Below are positions 8,960 to 18,066 of a DNA stretch of 64,000 nucleotides, one piece after another. Source of the DNA: Phytopseudomonas flavescens (GTDB lineage Bacteria > Pseudomonadota > Gammaproteobacteria > Pseudomonadales > Pseudomonadaceae); assembly GCF_900100535.1 (NCBI RefSeq), contig NZ_FNDG01000003.1, forward strand, positions 310,001 through 374,000. The letters run 5' to 3'. The notes below the pieces were generated by a model, which was given only the letters and a program-made list of their open reading frames with translations, made no database searches and had not been told where the DNA came from. Position 1 is the first letter of the stretch. Each line of letters opens with the position of its first letter. Made by a program: the position numbers and the translations under genes.

Positions 8960-10207
8960 CTAGCGCGACAGGCCGTCCGCCCGGTGAAAGTCGCCATTCT
9001 CGAGGAACAGTTGCCGGAACACGCCAGGGTCGTAGTTACGCAACTGTTCCCCCGGCAGCTCTGGCAACTGGGCATTGGCCGCCATCGGCTGTACCAGGCG
9101 CGGCGTGACCACCATCAGCAATTCGCGCTCCTCGCGCTCGATGCGCGAAGACCGAAAGAACGCGCCGAGCACGGGTACATCGCCGAGAAAGGGCAACTTA
9201 TCCACAGTCGACGAACTGTTGGTCGAAATAAGGCCGCTGATGATGAAACTCTCACCGTCCGCCAGCGAAACGCTGGTATCGGTACGCCGCACATTCAAGG
9301 CCGGAACCTGGGTGCCGGAGATGGTGATGCCGGCAGTGAAGTCGAGTTCGCTGACCTCGGGAGCGACCTTGAGACTGATACGGTCGCGTCCTATGACGGT
9401 CGGTGTGAGCGTCAGGCGCACGCCGAACTCCTTGTACTCGATGGAGAGCGAATCACTGCCGCTGCTGGGCACGGGTATGGGAAATTCACCGCCGGCGAGG
9501 AAACTCGCGCTCTGGCCGTTCAGCGCCACCAGGCTGGGCCGCGCCAGGGTGTAGGCAAAACCACTGTTCTCCAGCGCATCCAGGCCAAGCAGGAACTTGC
9601 TGCTGCCACCGCCCCAGAGAATATTGAAGCCGCTGCCCGACAGCGGAAACGCTGCGCCGGGCCCTACGCCACCGACGCCTCCCACGGGCACCGTGGCAGG
9701 CCCGGTACCGGGTGCGCCGATCAGAAAGTTGTTCGAGGCCGTGCCGAAGATTCGCAATCCCACCTCACGCAGCTTGCTGCGCCTGACCTCGACGAAACGA
9801 ATGTCGGTCTGCACTTGGCTCGGGACATCTTGCTGGCCAGGAGCCGCCCCTTGCTCGGCGAACGCGGCCGTCGCGGCGCCCTGCACGAACACCCTGCTTT
9901 CCCTCGGCTCGCGGTCGCAACGGGTCCAGACCAGCAGGCTGGTGGTGCCACCGCGCTTGCCCAGCAACAGAAAGCTCTCCTTGGTGTTCAGGCTCACATC
10001 CGCCACCTCGGGGTCGGCGATGGCCAGGCGGGTGATCGGCACTGGAAAACGCAGCTCACGCTGCACGCCCTGCGCCACCTCCATCACCGCCGGCACTGGC
10101 TCGAGCCCCGCACAGGAGGCGAAAACCCCGGTTGGCACGCCCAGCATCCCCCCTGCCAGGCAGGCTGCCAGGCGCAAGAGTCGCGGAATACGGTTGGCAT
10201 CGTTCAT
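8960..10207 (-). CDS. rcpA: Flp pilus outer-membrane secretin RcpA (CpaC family)
   Basis: A 415-residue secretin that forms the outer-membrane pore for the Flp pilus. A signal peptide covers about residues 1-30 (ending GVFAS). The N-terminal pilus domain (VPITRLAIADPEVADVSL) is followed by the secretin core, with QSASFLAGGEFPIPVP near residue 235, EYKEFGVRLTLTPTV, and the C-terminal VSLADGESFIISGLI. It sits between rcpC and tadZ in the same strand with short gaps (18 and 9 bp), consistent with one operon. Confidence 0.93.
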   Translation of the reverse strand: MNDANRIPRLLRLAACLAGGMLGVPTGVFASCAGLEPVPAVMEVAQGVQRELRFPVPITRLAIADPEVADVSLNTKESFLLLGKRGGTTSLLVWTRCDREPRESRVFVQGAATAAFAEQGAAPGQQDVPSQVQTDIRFVEVRRSKLREVGLRIFGTASNNFLIGAPGTGPATVPVGGVGGVGPGAAFPLSGSGFNILWGGGSSKFLLGLDALENSGFAYTLARPSLVALNGQSASFLAGGEFPIPVPSSGSDSLSIEYKEFGVRLTLTPTVIGRDRISLKVAPEVSELDFTAGITISGTQVPALNVRRTDTSVSLADGESFIISGLISTNSSSTVDKLPFLGDVPVLGAFFRSSRIEREERELLMVVTPRLVQPMAANAQLPELPGEQLRNYDPGVFRQLFLENGDFHRADGLSR

Positions 10208-10225
10208 GAATTGCGTCCTTGCCGA

Positions 10226-11173
10226 TCAGGGAGTTTGCCGAGTGGCAGCATTACCGCGATGCACCGGAATGGTGGCGGGTGACGCGGGCGGCGCAGCAAC
10301 GCCCGGGCGGGGTGGGGTAGCGGCGTCATGCAGGGCCAGCTTCTCGAACTGGAACAATTGCCGCTGGGCGTCGGCGATTTCCACCTTCGGTTCATCACCC
10401 GCGTAATAGCCGGCGAGCAGTTTTTCGTCTGCGCTGCGCACCGCCAGGCGCAGGCTACCCACCTGGGTGGCCAGCATGAAGCGCGTCAGCAGGGCCTCGG
10501 GAACGGCCAGAACGGCAGTGGTCGCAGGGCCTCGACGACGGCGCTCGTCGCTCGCATCCCCAGCGGCTTGCGCCGCCTCCCCCTGATTGGTGGCACCCAG
10601 GGCGTCTCCGACACTGAGCAGCCGCAGCGCAGGAATCAATACCTGAGCGGTCTGCTCGCGGTTGGTTTCGTCCTGACGTAGATACAGCAGCACATCCACG
10701 TAGTCACCCGGGCTCAGATGCCCGCCGCCACCGATGACTTCATCCACCGCAACGGCAACCGCCCGCTCCATGGGACGAATCATCCGTGCCAGCGGGCCGC
10801 CCATCTCGAACGTCGCCTGGTTCAAGACGGTACCGGCCGGTGTAGGCCGCCACAGGGTGCGACCCAGCAGTTCTTCCGGCTTGGCGAAGCTGCCGGGCGG
10901 CGCGATGCGCAGGTGCTCCACGGCGAGGTCATCACGGCCGAGGGGCACAAAGGGTGGCACGTCACGAGCCAGAACGACCACGCTGCTGCGCTGCTGCTCA
11001 TCCACCTGGGTTTGCAACTGGCTCGTGCCTTCGGCCGGCAGCTGCGCGGGTGCAGTCGCTGGTGCCGATACCGGCTGCGCGGTTTCACGGCCGAGGGTCA
11101 ACCCCCAGTACCCCGTGACCACGGCTCCCACCAGCAATAAGCCGGCCAGCACCAGCGTCAATCGGCTATTCAT
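10226..11173 (-). CDS. rcpC: Flp pilus assembly protein RcpC (CpaB family)
   Basis: A 315-residue periplasmic protein anchored by an N-terminal helix (LTLVLAGLLLVGAVVTGYWGL). It contains an SAF-like domain (VVLARDVPPFVPLGRDDLAVEHL, residues about 75-140) and an RcpC/CpaB domain (RAVAVAVDEVIGGGGHLSPGDYVDVLL). It stabilises or regulates the RcpA secretin. It is the first gene of the leftward rcp-tad operon. The ATG at 11173 (MNSRLTLVL) is chosen over the longer open frame because the membrane anchor then begins at the N-terminus. Confidence 0.88.
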   Translation of the reverse strand: MNSRLTLVLAGLLLVGAVVTGYWGLTLGRETAQPVSAPATAPAQLPAEGTSQLQTQVDEQQRSSVVVLARDVPPFVPLGRDDLAVEHLRIAPPGSFAKPEELLGRTLWRPTPAGTVLNQATFEMGGPLARMIRPMERAVAVAVDEVIGGGGHLSPGDYVDVLLYLRQDETNREQTAQVLIPALRLLSVGDALGATNQGEAAQAAGDASDERRRRGPATTAVLAVPEALLTRFMLATQVGSLRLAVRSADEKLLAGYYAGDEPKVEIADAQRQLFQFEKLALHDAATPPRPGVAAPPASPATIPVHRGNAATRQTP

Positions 11174-11568
11174 GACAACACGCTCCCTGTAGCCATAGAA
11201 CTGCATAACCTCAGCATAATTCGGTGTTCATGCTGAATAACCATAGGCCGGAAAACTGGATCGCGTTGACTATCGGTAACTCGGCTTTTCAGTTTGATAC
11301 GGATTTATCGCCCACTTATAGCGAATCCAGACATATGCCGACTATGCCATTCGTCGCAGTAACGAGTTCAGGACAGGCCAAGTCCTCCAAAAGCGCCCCA
11401 CCACTATCACCTTACCCATTGAATTGATTGGATATAATAATAGTAATTAATACTTTATATATAATACCAAGGTACGTTTGCGGACTGGCCGAGGTCATTT
11501 CTAAACTCCATCTGACAAGCTCAGCGACAGGCACATCTGCCTGCAGGGCTCTTGTAGGGAGTACCCAT
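11174..11568. promoter_or_regulatory. Divergent promoter region between rcpC and flp
   Basis: About 395 bp without a gene separate the leftward rcp-tad operon from rightward flp. The half nearest flp is strongly AT-rich (11410-11470), with TATAAT-like hexamers near 11433 and 11457, unlike the surrounding GC-rich DNA. This is where PprB-dependent promoters would be expected from P. aeruginosa. I cannot define the PprB operator from the sequence. The flp ribosome-binding site TAGGGAG lies at 11555-11561. Confidence 0.6.
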
Positions 11569-11787
11569 ATGTTAAAGCTCATTATCCTTCGTGAGAAGAT
11601 TCGCGAGTTCTTCGTTAACGAAGACGGCGCGTCGGCAATCGAATATTCAATCATTGCCGCGTTGATTGCGGTGGTCATTGTGACCGGCGCAACGGCGCTG
11701 GGTACCGATATTAATTCGGTATTCACCTCGATATCGAACACCTTGCAGGGCGCAACGGGCACAGGGACCACTGGCGGTGGGAACTAA
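11569..11787 (+). CDS. flp: Type IVb pilin Flp
   Basis: A 72-residue prepilin. The leader ends at G21 in the class IVb cleavage context EDGASAIEYS (cut after Gly, with Glu and Tyr at +5 and +6), directly followed by the hydrophobic polymerisation helix IIAALIAVVIVTGATAL. The C-terminus is Gly/Thr-rich. FppA would process it, and RcpA/TadA/TadB/TadC would assemble it. The start ATG at 11569 has TAGGGAG 7 bp upstream; the longer open frame starts in the AT-rich promoter region. Confidence 0.94.
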   Translation: MLKLIILREKIREFFVNEDGASAIEYSIIAALIAVVIVTGATALGTDINSVFTSISNTLQGATGTGTTGGGN

Positions 11788-11815
11788 CTTTCGTTCGCCA
11801 CTGTGAGCAATCAAC

Positions 11816-12205
11816 ATGCGACAACACATTCTACTCGTGGATGATGAAACCGAAGCCCTCGAAGAACTTGGCGAGTTGCTCGAGGGTGAAGGTTTTCACT
11901 GCCACAGCGCCAGCAGCGTCGAAACGGCGATGCAGTGCTTGGCCGCTTGGCCAGCCATCGAGCTGGTGATCACCGATCTGCGCATGCCGGACGAGAGCGG
12001 GTTACGCCTGATCCATAATTTGCGCAGTACCCCCCAGCACGCAACCCTGCCCATCATCGTCATGTCCGGGCATGCCGACATGAACGATGTTATTGGTCTG
12101 CTGCCCCTGCAGGTAGTCGACTTCCTGCCCAAACCCATCTATCAGGAGCGCCTGATAGAGGTGCTCAATCAGCGTTTCCCGGTCTCCCAGGCAGTCAATT
12201 CCTGA
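11816..12205 (+). CDS. Stand-alone receiver-domain response regulator
   Basis: A 129-residue single receiver domain: acidic pocket VDDE near residues 9-11, phospho-acceptor Asp in LVITDLRMPDESG near residue 55, conserved Ser in IIVMSGHAD, and Lys in DFLPKPIYQ. There is no output domain, so it would act by protein contact in the manner of CheY. It starts 28 bp after flp in the same direction and is probably co-transcribed with the pilin, which suggests a role in Flp pilus control or a phosphorelay with the PprA-type sensor. That link is inference from position. Confidence 0.8.
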   Translation: MRQHILLVDDETEALEELGELLEGEGFHCHSASSVETAMQCLAAWPAIELVITDLRMPDESGLRLIHNLRSTPQHATLPIIVMSGHADMNDVIGLLPLQVVDFLPKPIYQERLIEVLNQRFPVSQAVNS

Positions 12206-12274
12206 GCGCCACAGAAAGATCTTCAGCTTTCAGCAGCAATGCCCCGCCCTATCGCCTCTTCTCGATGACACCGC

Positions 12275-13639
12275 TCACTCCAGCGTCCGTACCGACTCGC
12301 CTGACGAATCCGCCGGCTCTTCGGGTGCCAGCCCCAGCGTTCTATAGATTTCCACCCATCGCAACGCCACATCGGTGAAGGCACGCTGCTGTTCGAGCTG
12401 GGTGTCGAACTGGGTACGTTCGGCATCCAGCACGTCGATAAGGGAAACGGTACCGGCGTCGTATTGCCGTTGCGCCAGAGCCGTGGCGTTGGCAGCGGAG
12501 CGGCCGGCATTGTCCAGCAGACGCTGACGATCGAGTCCCTGCACATAGGCACTGATCGCACTGCGGGTTTCTCGCAACGCCTGAATCAGGCTCGCCTGAT
12601 AGCCCAGCCAGGCCTGCTCGCGCAGCGCGTCGCCGGCTTCGATGCCGGCAGTAATCCGACCGAAGTCGAACAGCGGTTGCAATGCCTGCCCGCTGAGGGT
12701 CCAGGCGGGCACGCCGATACCCTGCTCGAAGCCCACCAGGGCGCCCAGGGTCAGCTGTGGATAACGCAGCGCCTTGGCCGCATCCAGACTGCTGTCGGCA
12801 GCCAGCAGCCGTAGTTCGGCGGCGCGCACGTCAGCGCGGGCACGCAGGCTGCTGGCGGGTAGTTCGAGCAACGGCAGCAGGCGCTCGTCACGGGGCGCCA
12901 GCGGAGTCGCTTGTTCGGCCAGCAGGGCATCGATGCGCGGTTGCTCGGCGTTGAGCAAATAAGCCAGCGAGTAGCGCGCCGCTTCAGCGCGCTGCCGCGC
13001 TTCAGGGATTGCCGCCCGGGTTACCGCGAGTTGGGTATCGAGACGCTCGACATCGAAGCCACTGGCAGTGCCCTGATCGAAGCGTACCCGGGTGATCCGC
13101 GCGATCTGCCCCTGGCTGTCGGCGGCGCGCCCCGCTATCTCCACTTCGCGCTGGGCCAGGCGATACTGCAGGTAGGTGCCTGCCACTTCGGCGATCAGGC
13201 TGACGCGCAGCGCCTGATAGTCGGCAGCCGCCGCCTGCAGATTGGCATCGGCGGCCCGTTGCAAGGCGCCCAGGCGCCCGAACAGGTCGGCCTCCCAGCT
13301 CAGGTCGAGACCGTAGAAATAGTCTTCGTCATGGCCATCGCTGGCACTGCGGCCCTTTTCATGGCTGCCGGTGATGCTCAGGTTCGGATAACGGTTGCCG
13401 GTCGCCTGACGACGCAGCGCACGCTGCTCGCGGATACGCTGTGTTGCGGTCGCCAGATCCAGGTTGTCGCGCAGCGCCAGCGCTATCAGTTGATCGAGAG
13501 CAGGGTCCTGCAGGCTCTGCCACCAGGCTTGCGGCAGGGCCGCCACGGCCTGAGCTGGCAATTGCGCAGGCGGCAACGGCTCGCGGCTGCTACAGGCCAG
13601 CAGCGACAGACAGACGAGGACCAGCAGCAGCGGCTTCAT
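12275..13639 (-). CDS. Outer-membrane efflux lipoprotein (NodT/OprM family)
   Basis: A 454-residue outer-membrane factor of RND efflux. The signal peptide ends in LSLLAC with the lipidated Cys at 16. Two OEP repeats follow, with the family features LALRDNLDLATATQRIREQRA near the N-terminus, FYGLDLSWEADLFGRLG, and in the second half AKALRYPQLTLGA and QYDAGTVSLIDVLDAERTQF. It is the last gene of the RND operon and its start overlaps the transporter stop (ATGA). The C-terminal tail is acidic. Confidence 0.9.
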   Translation of the reverse strand: MKPLLLVLVCLSLLACSSREPLPPAQLPAQAVAALPQAWWQSLQDPALDQLIALALRDNLDLATATQRIREQRALRRQATGNRYPNLSITGSHEKGRSASDGHDEDYFYGLDLSWEADLFGRLGALQRAADANLQAAAADYQALRVSLIAEVAGTYLQYRLAQREVEIAGRAADSQGQIARITRVRFDQGTASGFDVERLDTQLAVTRAAIPEARQRAEAARYSLAYLLNAEQPRIDALLAEQATPLAPRDERLLPLLELPASSLRARADVRAAELRLLAADSSLDAAKALRYPQLTLGALVGFEQGIGVPAWTLSGQALQPLFDFGRITAGIEAGDALREQAWLGYQASLIQALRETRSAISAYVQGLDRQRLLDNAGRSAANATALAQRQYDAGTVSLIDVLDAERTQFDTQLEQQRAFTDVALRWVEIYRTLGLAPEEPADSSGESVRTLE

Positions 13640-16600
13640 GGCGCGAGCTCCTGATGCTGGGCAACCGGCTCACGGCGGCTGGCCAGGTGGCGATCCATCA
13701 TCAGGTAGACCACTGGCGTGGTCAGCAGCGTCAGCACCTGGCTGAACAGCAGGCCACCCACCACCGCAACGCCCAGCGGTTCACGCAGCTCGGCACCGGT
13801 GCCGAACGCCAACATCAGCGGCACTGCCCCGAACATGGCGGCCAGGGTGGTCATCAGGATGGGCCGAAAGCGCGTCATGCAGGCCTGGTGGATCGCCTCC
13901 CGCGGCGCCATGCCCTGGCGCTGGGCCTGCAGTGCGAAATCGACCAGCAGAATGCCGTTCTTCTTGACGATACCGATCAGCAGAATCAGGCCGATCAGCG
14001 CCATGATGGAAAAATCCAGGCCCCACAACCAGAGCAGCAACAAGGCACCGATGCCCGCTGAAGGAATGGTCGACAGGATGGTCAAGGGGTGCACCAGGCT
14101 CTCATAGAGCACCCCGAGGATGATGTACACCGCGACCAGTGCCGCGAGGATCAGCCAGGGCTGCGAGGCCAGGGTCTGCTGAAACGCCTGGGCGGCACCG
14201 CTGAAGCGTCCGCCGATGCTGGCCGGCATGCCGATGTCCTGCTCGATCTGACGCAATACCGCCACCGCGTCGCCCAAGGCGACGCCGGGCGCCAGGTTGA
14301 ACGACAGGTTGGCCGACGGCAGCATGCCGCTGTGGTTGATGCTCACCGGCGCCGGCTTGGCCGGCAGTATCCGCACGAAGGTGCTCAGCGGCACCAGTTG
14401 CCCGGTTGCCGGCGAACGCAGTTGGAACAGCTCCAGGCTCTGCACCCGCTGGCGCTGGCTGCTGCTCAGTTCCAGCACGACCTGATACTGGTTGGACGCG
14501 GTCTGGATCTCGTTGATTCGGCGCTGCCCGAACGCGTCGTACAGCGCGTCATCGACATCCGCTGCCGAGAAGCCATAGCGCGAGGCCGCCTCGCGGTCGA
14601 TCTGCACGGGCGTTACCGAGGCGTCGAACTGCAGGTCGTTGTTGACGTCACGAAACAGCGCATGGCCCTGCAGCCGTTCGGTCAGGCGTGGCGTCCAGGT
14701 GGCCAGTTCTTCCAGCGAGCGGCTGCGCAACACGTACTGATACTGGGCCCGCGATGCCCGCGAACCGAGGTTGATGTCCTGAGCGGCGCGCAGGGTCACG
14801 CGCAGATCGGGGATGGCGGCGAACTGCGGACGCAGCCGGTCGATGATCTGTTCGACACTGACGTCGCGATCGTCCGGGTCGCTGAGCACCACGGCGAGAC
14901 CACCTACGCTGTAGCTGCCGTCGTTACCGATATCGGTATTGAAGGCGACGACGTCGGGGTCGTTGCGCAGGATGTCCACCAGTTGCCGGTTCTTGGTACG
15001 CATCGCCTCGTAGGAAATGTCCGCCGAAGCCTGCACCGTGCCATTCATGAAGCCGGTGTCCTGCAGCGGAAAGAAGCCCTTGGGCATCAGCGCGAAACCA
15101 CCCACGCTGATGGCGATGCAGGCGAAGAACACCGTGAGGATGCTGCGCGGATGATCCAGTGCCCAGACCAGTACGCGCTCGTAACCGCCAAGCACGCGGC
15201 TCATGGTCGGCCCCGGGCCGCCATGGTTGGCCAGCGGGCGCATGCACAACGCGGCCAGGGCGGGCGCCAGGGTCAGGCAGATGACCACGGAAATCATGAT
15301 CGCCGAGGTGGCCGCCAGGGCGAATTCGCGAAACAGCCGGCCCACATAGCCACTCATGAAGAACAGCGGAATGAACACCGCCACCAGCGACAGGCTGATC
15401 GACACCACGGTGAAGCCGATCTCGCGAACCCCGTCGAGGGCCGCCTGGATCCGGCCGACGCCGCGCTCCAGATGCCGGTGGATGTTCTCCACGACGACAA
15501 TGGCGTCATCGACGATGAAACCCACGGCAACGATGATCGCCACCAGCGTCAGGTTGTTCAGCGACAACCCGAACGCCAGCATGGCCGCGCAGGAACCGAT
15601 CACCGAGGTCGCCAGCACGGCGAACACCACCAGGGTCGCCGACCACTGGCGCAGGAACAGTGCCATGATGCCGATCACCAGGGCCACGGCGATCAGCAGG
15701 GTCAGCTCGGCCTCGTGCAGCGACGCACGGATGGTTCGGGTGCGATCGTTGAGCACCTTGACCTCGAGATCCGCCGGCAGGCCGGCAGTCAGCTCCGGTA
15801 GCGCTGCCGTCACCGCATCGGCGGTGGCGACGATATTGGCGCCCGGCTGACGGCGAATGACCACCGCGACACCTGGTTTGCCATCCGGCGAGGCCTGGGT
15901 GTAGGCGTTTTCCGCGCCAGCGACCACGCTCGCCACATCACCCAGGCGCACCGCGGCGCCGTTGCGGTAGGCGACGATCAGCTCGGCGTAATCGCTGGCC
16001 TCGAACAACTGGCCATTGCTGTCCAGCGTCGACAGCCGATGTTCGCCGACCAGCGCCCCCGTGGGCCGATTGCCGCTGGCGCGCTGCACCACCGCGCGTA
16101 CGTCGGCCAGGGTGACGCCGGCCGCCACCAGCCGCTCCGGCCTTGCCTGGATGCGGATCGCCGGACGCTGCAGGCCGTTGAGGCGAATCATCCCCACGCC
16201 TTCGATCTGGCTCAATTGGCGGGCGATGGCCGACTCGGCCAGATCGCTGACTTCGTAGGGCGAGAGCGTATCGGAGGTGACCGAAAGGATCAGGATCGGC
16301 GTATCCGCCGGATTGATCTTGCGCCACACCGGTAACTCCGGCAGTTGGCTGGGCAAGCGTGACGAAGCGGCGTTGATCGCGGCCTGGACTTCCTGGGCAG
16401 CGGCGTCGATATCCTTGTCGAGATTGAACTGCAGGATCAGCTCGACACGGCCCAGGGAGCTGGTCGAGGTCATGTCGTCGACGCCAGGGATGGCGCTGAG
16501 CTGCACTTCCAGTGGCGTGGCCACCGAGGAAGCCATGGTTTCGGCGCTGGCACCGGGCATCTGCGCGGAGATCTCGATGGTCGGCGCATCCACCTCCGGC

Positions 16601-16719
16601 AGTGGCGCCAGGGGCAGGCGAACGAAGGCGATGATGCCACCGAGAATCAGCGCCAGGGACAGCAGAATCATGCCGATCGGATGAGCGATGCACAGCGCGT
16701 AGAACCCGCGCGGCGGCAT
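13636..16719 (-). CDS. RND efflux pump inner-membrane transporter (MdtB/MdtC-like HAE1)
   Basis: A 1027-residue proton-driven exporter with the RND layout: TM1 near 12-32, a large periplasmic loop, TM2-TM6 near 330-490, a second loop, and TM8-TM12 at the end. The proton-relay Asp pair lies in GFIVDDAIVVVENIHRH near residue 400, and the TM11 Lys in LLIGIVKKNGILLVDFAL. The N-terminal loop (LPEVDAPTIEISAQMPGAS, LQRPAIRIQ) most resembles MdtB/MdtC/MuxB. The ATG at 16719 overlaps the stop of the adaptor gene (TGATG); an in-frame TTG at 16722 is the alternative. Substrates cannot be read from sequence. No regulator gene is adjacent. Confidence 0.92.
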   Translation of the reverse strand: MPPRGFYALCIAHPIGMILLSLALILGGIIAFVRLPLAPLPEVDAPTIEISAQMPGASAETMASSVATPLEVQLSAIPGVDDMTSTSSLGRVELILQFNLDKDIDAAAQEVQAAINAASSRLPSQLPELPVWRKINPADTPILILSVTSDTLSPYEVSDLAESAIARQLSQIEGVGMIRLNGLQRPAIRIQARPERLVAAGVTLADVRAVVQRASGNRPTGALVGEHRLSTLDSNGQLFEASDYAELIVAYRNGAAVRLGDVASVVAGAENAYTQASPDGKPGVAVVIRRQPGANIVATADAVTAALPELTAGLPADLEVKVLNDRTRTIRASLHEAELTLLIAVALVIGIMALFLRQWSATLVVFAVLATSVIGSCAAMLAFGLSLNNLTLVAIIVAVGFIVDDAIVVVENIHRHLERGVGRIQAALDGVREIGFTVVSISLSLVAVFIPLFFMSGYVGRLFREFALAATSAIMISVVICLTLAPALAALCMRPLANHGGPGPTMSRVLGGYERVLVWALDHPRSILTVFFACIAISVGGFALMPKGFFPLQDTGFMNGTVQASADISYEAMRTKNRQLVDILRNDPDVVAFNTDIGNDGSYSVGGLAVVLSDPDDRDVSVEQIIDRLRPQFAAIPDLRVTLRAAQDINLGSRASRAQYQYVLRSRSLEELATWTPRLTERLQGHALFRDVNNDLQFDASVTPVQIDREAASRYGFSAADVDDALYDAFGQRRINEIQTASNQYQVVLELSSSQRQRVQSLELFQLRSPATGQLVPLSTFVRILPAKPAPVSINHSGMLPSANLSFNLAPGVALGDAVAVLRQIEQDIGMPASIGGRFSGAAQAFQQTLASQPWLILAALVAVYIILGVLYESLVHPLTILSTIPSAGIGALLLLWLWGLDFSIMALIGLILLIGIVKKNGILLVDFALQAQRQGMAPREAIHQACMTRFRPILMTTLAAMFGAVPLMLAFGTGAELREPLGVAVVGGLLFSQVLTLLTTPVVYLMMDRHLASRREPVAQHQELAP

Positions 16720-17855
16720 CAAGGTACAGCTCCGGGCGCGACGGGCGCCGGCTCGACGCGCCTGACGGTCACGCCCGGGCGCAGCCGCGACTGGCCATCG
16801 ATGACGATCCGATCACCTGCAGCCAGTCCTTCGACCACCGCGCGCTGCTCGTCTTCGTGCAGCACCTTCACCGCTGCCGGTTGCACCTTGTCACCCTGCA
16901 AACGCCACACGAAGGTGCCCTCGGTACGCTGACGGATCGCCTCCAGCGGGACCGACAGCGCCTGGGCGAGCAGATCGGTCTGCAGGGTGACCACCACGGA
17001 CTGATCCGGCCACAGCTGCTCACCGGCGTTATCGAAGCGTGCCTTGAAGCGCAGGGTGCCGGTATCCAGGGCAACGCGATTGTCGATCAGCGTCAGTTGC
17101 CCGGTACCGAGCAGCGTGCCGCCCTCCTCGCGAAACGCCTGTACCGGGGTTCTGTCCGCCGCGGCGAGCAGCCGCTGCAGCTCCGGCAGGCGCCGCTGCG
17201 GCAGGGTCGCCTCGATATCGATGGGGTTGGTCTGCACCACCGAGAACAGGCTGGCGGTGTCATTGGCCCTGAGCAGGCTGCCGACATCCACGTTGCGGAT
17301 GCCCAGGCGGCCATCGATGGGCGATTGGATGCGCGTATAGGAAAGCTGTACCTGAGCGGCAGTCACCGCCGCTTCGCGGGTCGCCAGCGTGGCCTGCAGG
17401 CGCGCGACCAGGGCCTTCTGCTGATCCAGGGTCTGCGCCGGCGAGGCACGCTCGCGCACCAGATTCTGGTAGCGCTGCAGATCGACACGGGCGATATCCA
17501 GCTCCGCACGGGTCACCCCGCGCTCGGCCTCCGCCTGCTGCAGGGCGGCGCGCAGGCTGCGGTCATCGAGTCGCGCCAGCAGCTCGCCCTTGCGTACCTG
17601 CTGCCCCTCGGCAACCGGCAGTTCGACCAGGGTGGCATCGACCTGGGCGCGAATTTCCACGCTGTTCAGCGCCCGCACGCGACCCAGCGTTCGCAGCAGC
17701 ACCGGGATATCGGCCGGGGTCACTTCATGGACCACCACCGGCACTGCGCCAGGGGCTTGATCGGTAATGGCCGTGGTCGGGTGCAGCCACCACCCGATCA
17801 GGGCGCCCAGCAGCAGGACGGAAACCACGAGCAACGATGTTCGGGACAGGGGCAT
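16719..17855 (-). CDS. RND efflux periplasmic adaptor (membrane fusion protein)
   Basis: A 378-residue adaptor that bridges the RND pump and the outer-membrane channel. It has an N-terminal anchor (LLVVSVLLLGALIGWWL), a biotinyl-lipoyl half-motif (VEIRAQVDATLVELPVAEGQQVRKGELLARLDD split around a coiled-coil hairpin at about 95-165), the second half SPIDGRLGIRNVDVGSLL, and beta-barrel and membrane-proximal domains ending in GDRIVIDGQSRLRPG. It is the first gene of a three-gene operon in the usual order adaptor-pump-channel, with stop-start overlaps at both joints. Confidence 0.9.
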   Translation of the reverse strand: MPLSRTSLLVVSVLLLGALIGWWLHPTTAITDQAPGAVPVVVHEVTPADIPVLLRTLGRVRALNSVEIRAQVDATLVELPVAEGQQVRKGELLARLDDRSLRAALQQAEAERGVTRAELDIARVDLQRYQNLVRERASPAQTLDQQKALVARLQATLATREAAVTAAQVQLSYTRIQSPIDGRLGIRNVDVGSLLRANDTASLFSVVQTNPIDIEATLPQRRLPELQRLLAAADRTPVQAFREEGGTLLGTGQLTLIDNRVALDTGTLRFKARFDNAGEQLWPDQSVVVTLQTDLLAQALSVPLEAIRQRTEGTFVWRLQGDKVQPAAVKVLHEDEQRAVVEGLAAGDRIVIDGQSRLRPGVTVRRVEPAPVAPGAVP

Positions 17856-18066
17856 GCCGTTTCTTCACAGTCAGGGAGCGGGGAGCCGGCGGCACAGGCA
17901 GATCCGCTCAGGATCAGACGTTTTAACGGATTTCTCCGGCAATATCCCTATCGCTTGCCGAATTTACATAACCGCGCGTTACAACGCCTGCATGCGCATC
18001 GGTGACACCAGCGCGGCCACGGCTGTAGAGTCGCCGCCTGACCATACCGGCCGCGACGGAAACACG

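Noticed and set aside
7835..10282. Open frame of 815 codons on the plus strand
   Set aside because: It is antisense to tadZ and rcpA, which have clear family motifs; the translation is His/Gln/Arg-rich, typical of a GC-rich shadow frame.
14089..15801. Open frame of 570 codons on the plus strand
   Set aside because: Antisense to the RND transporter; composition dominated by His, Arg and Gln.
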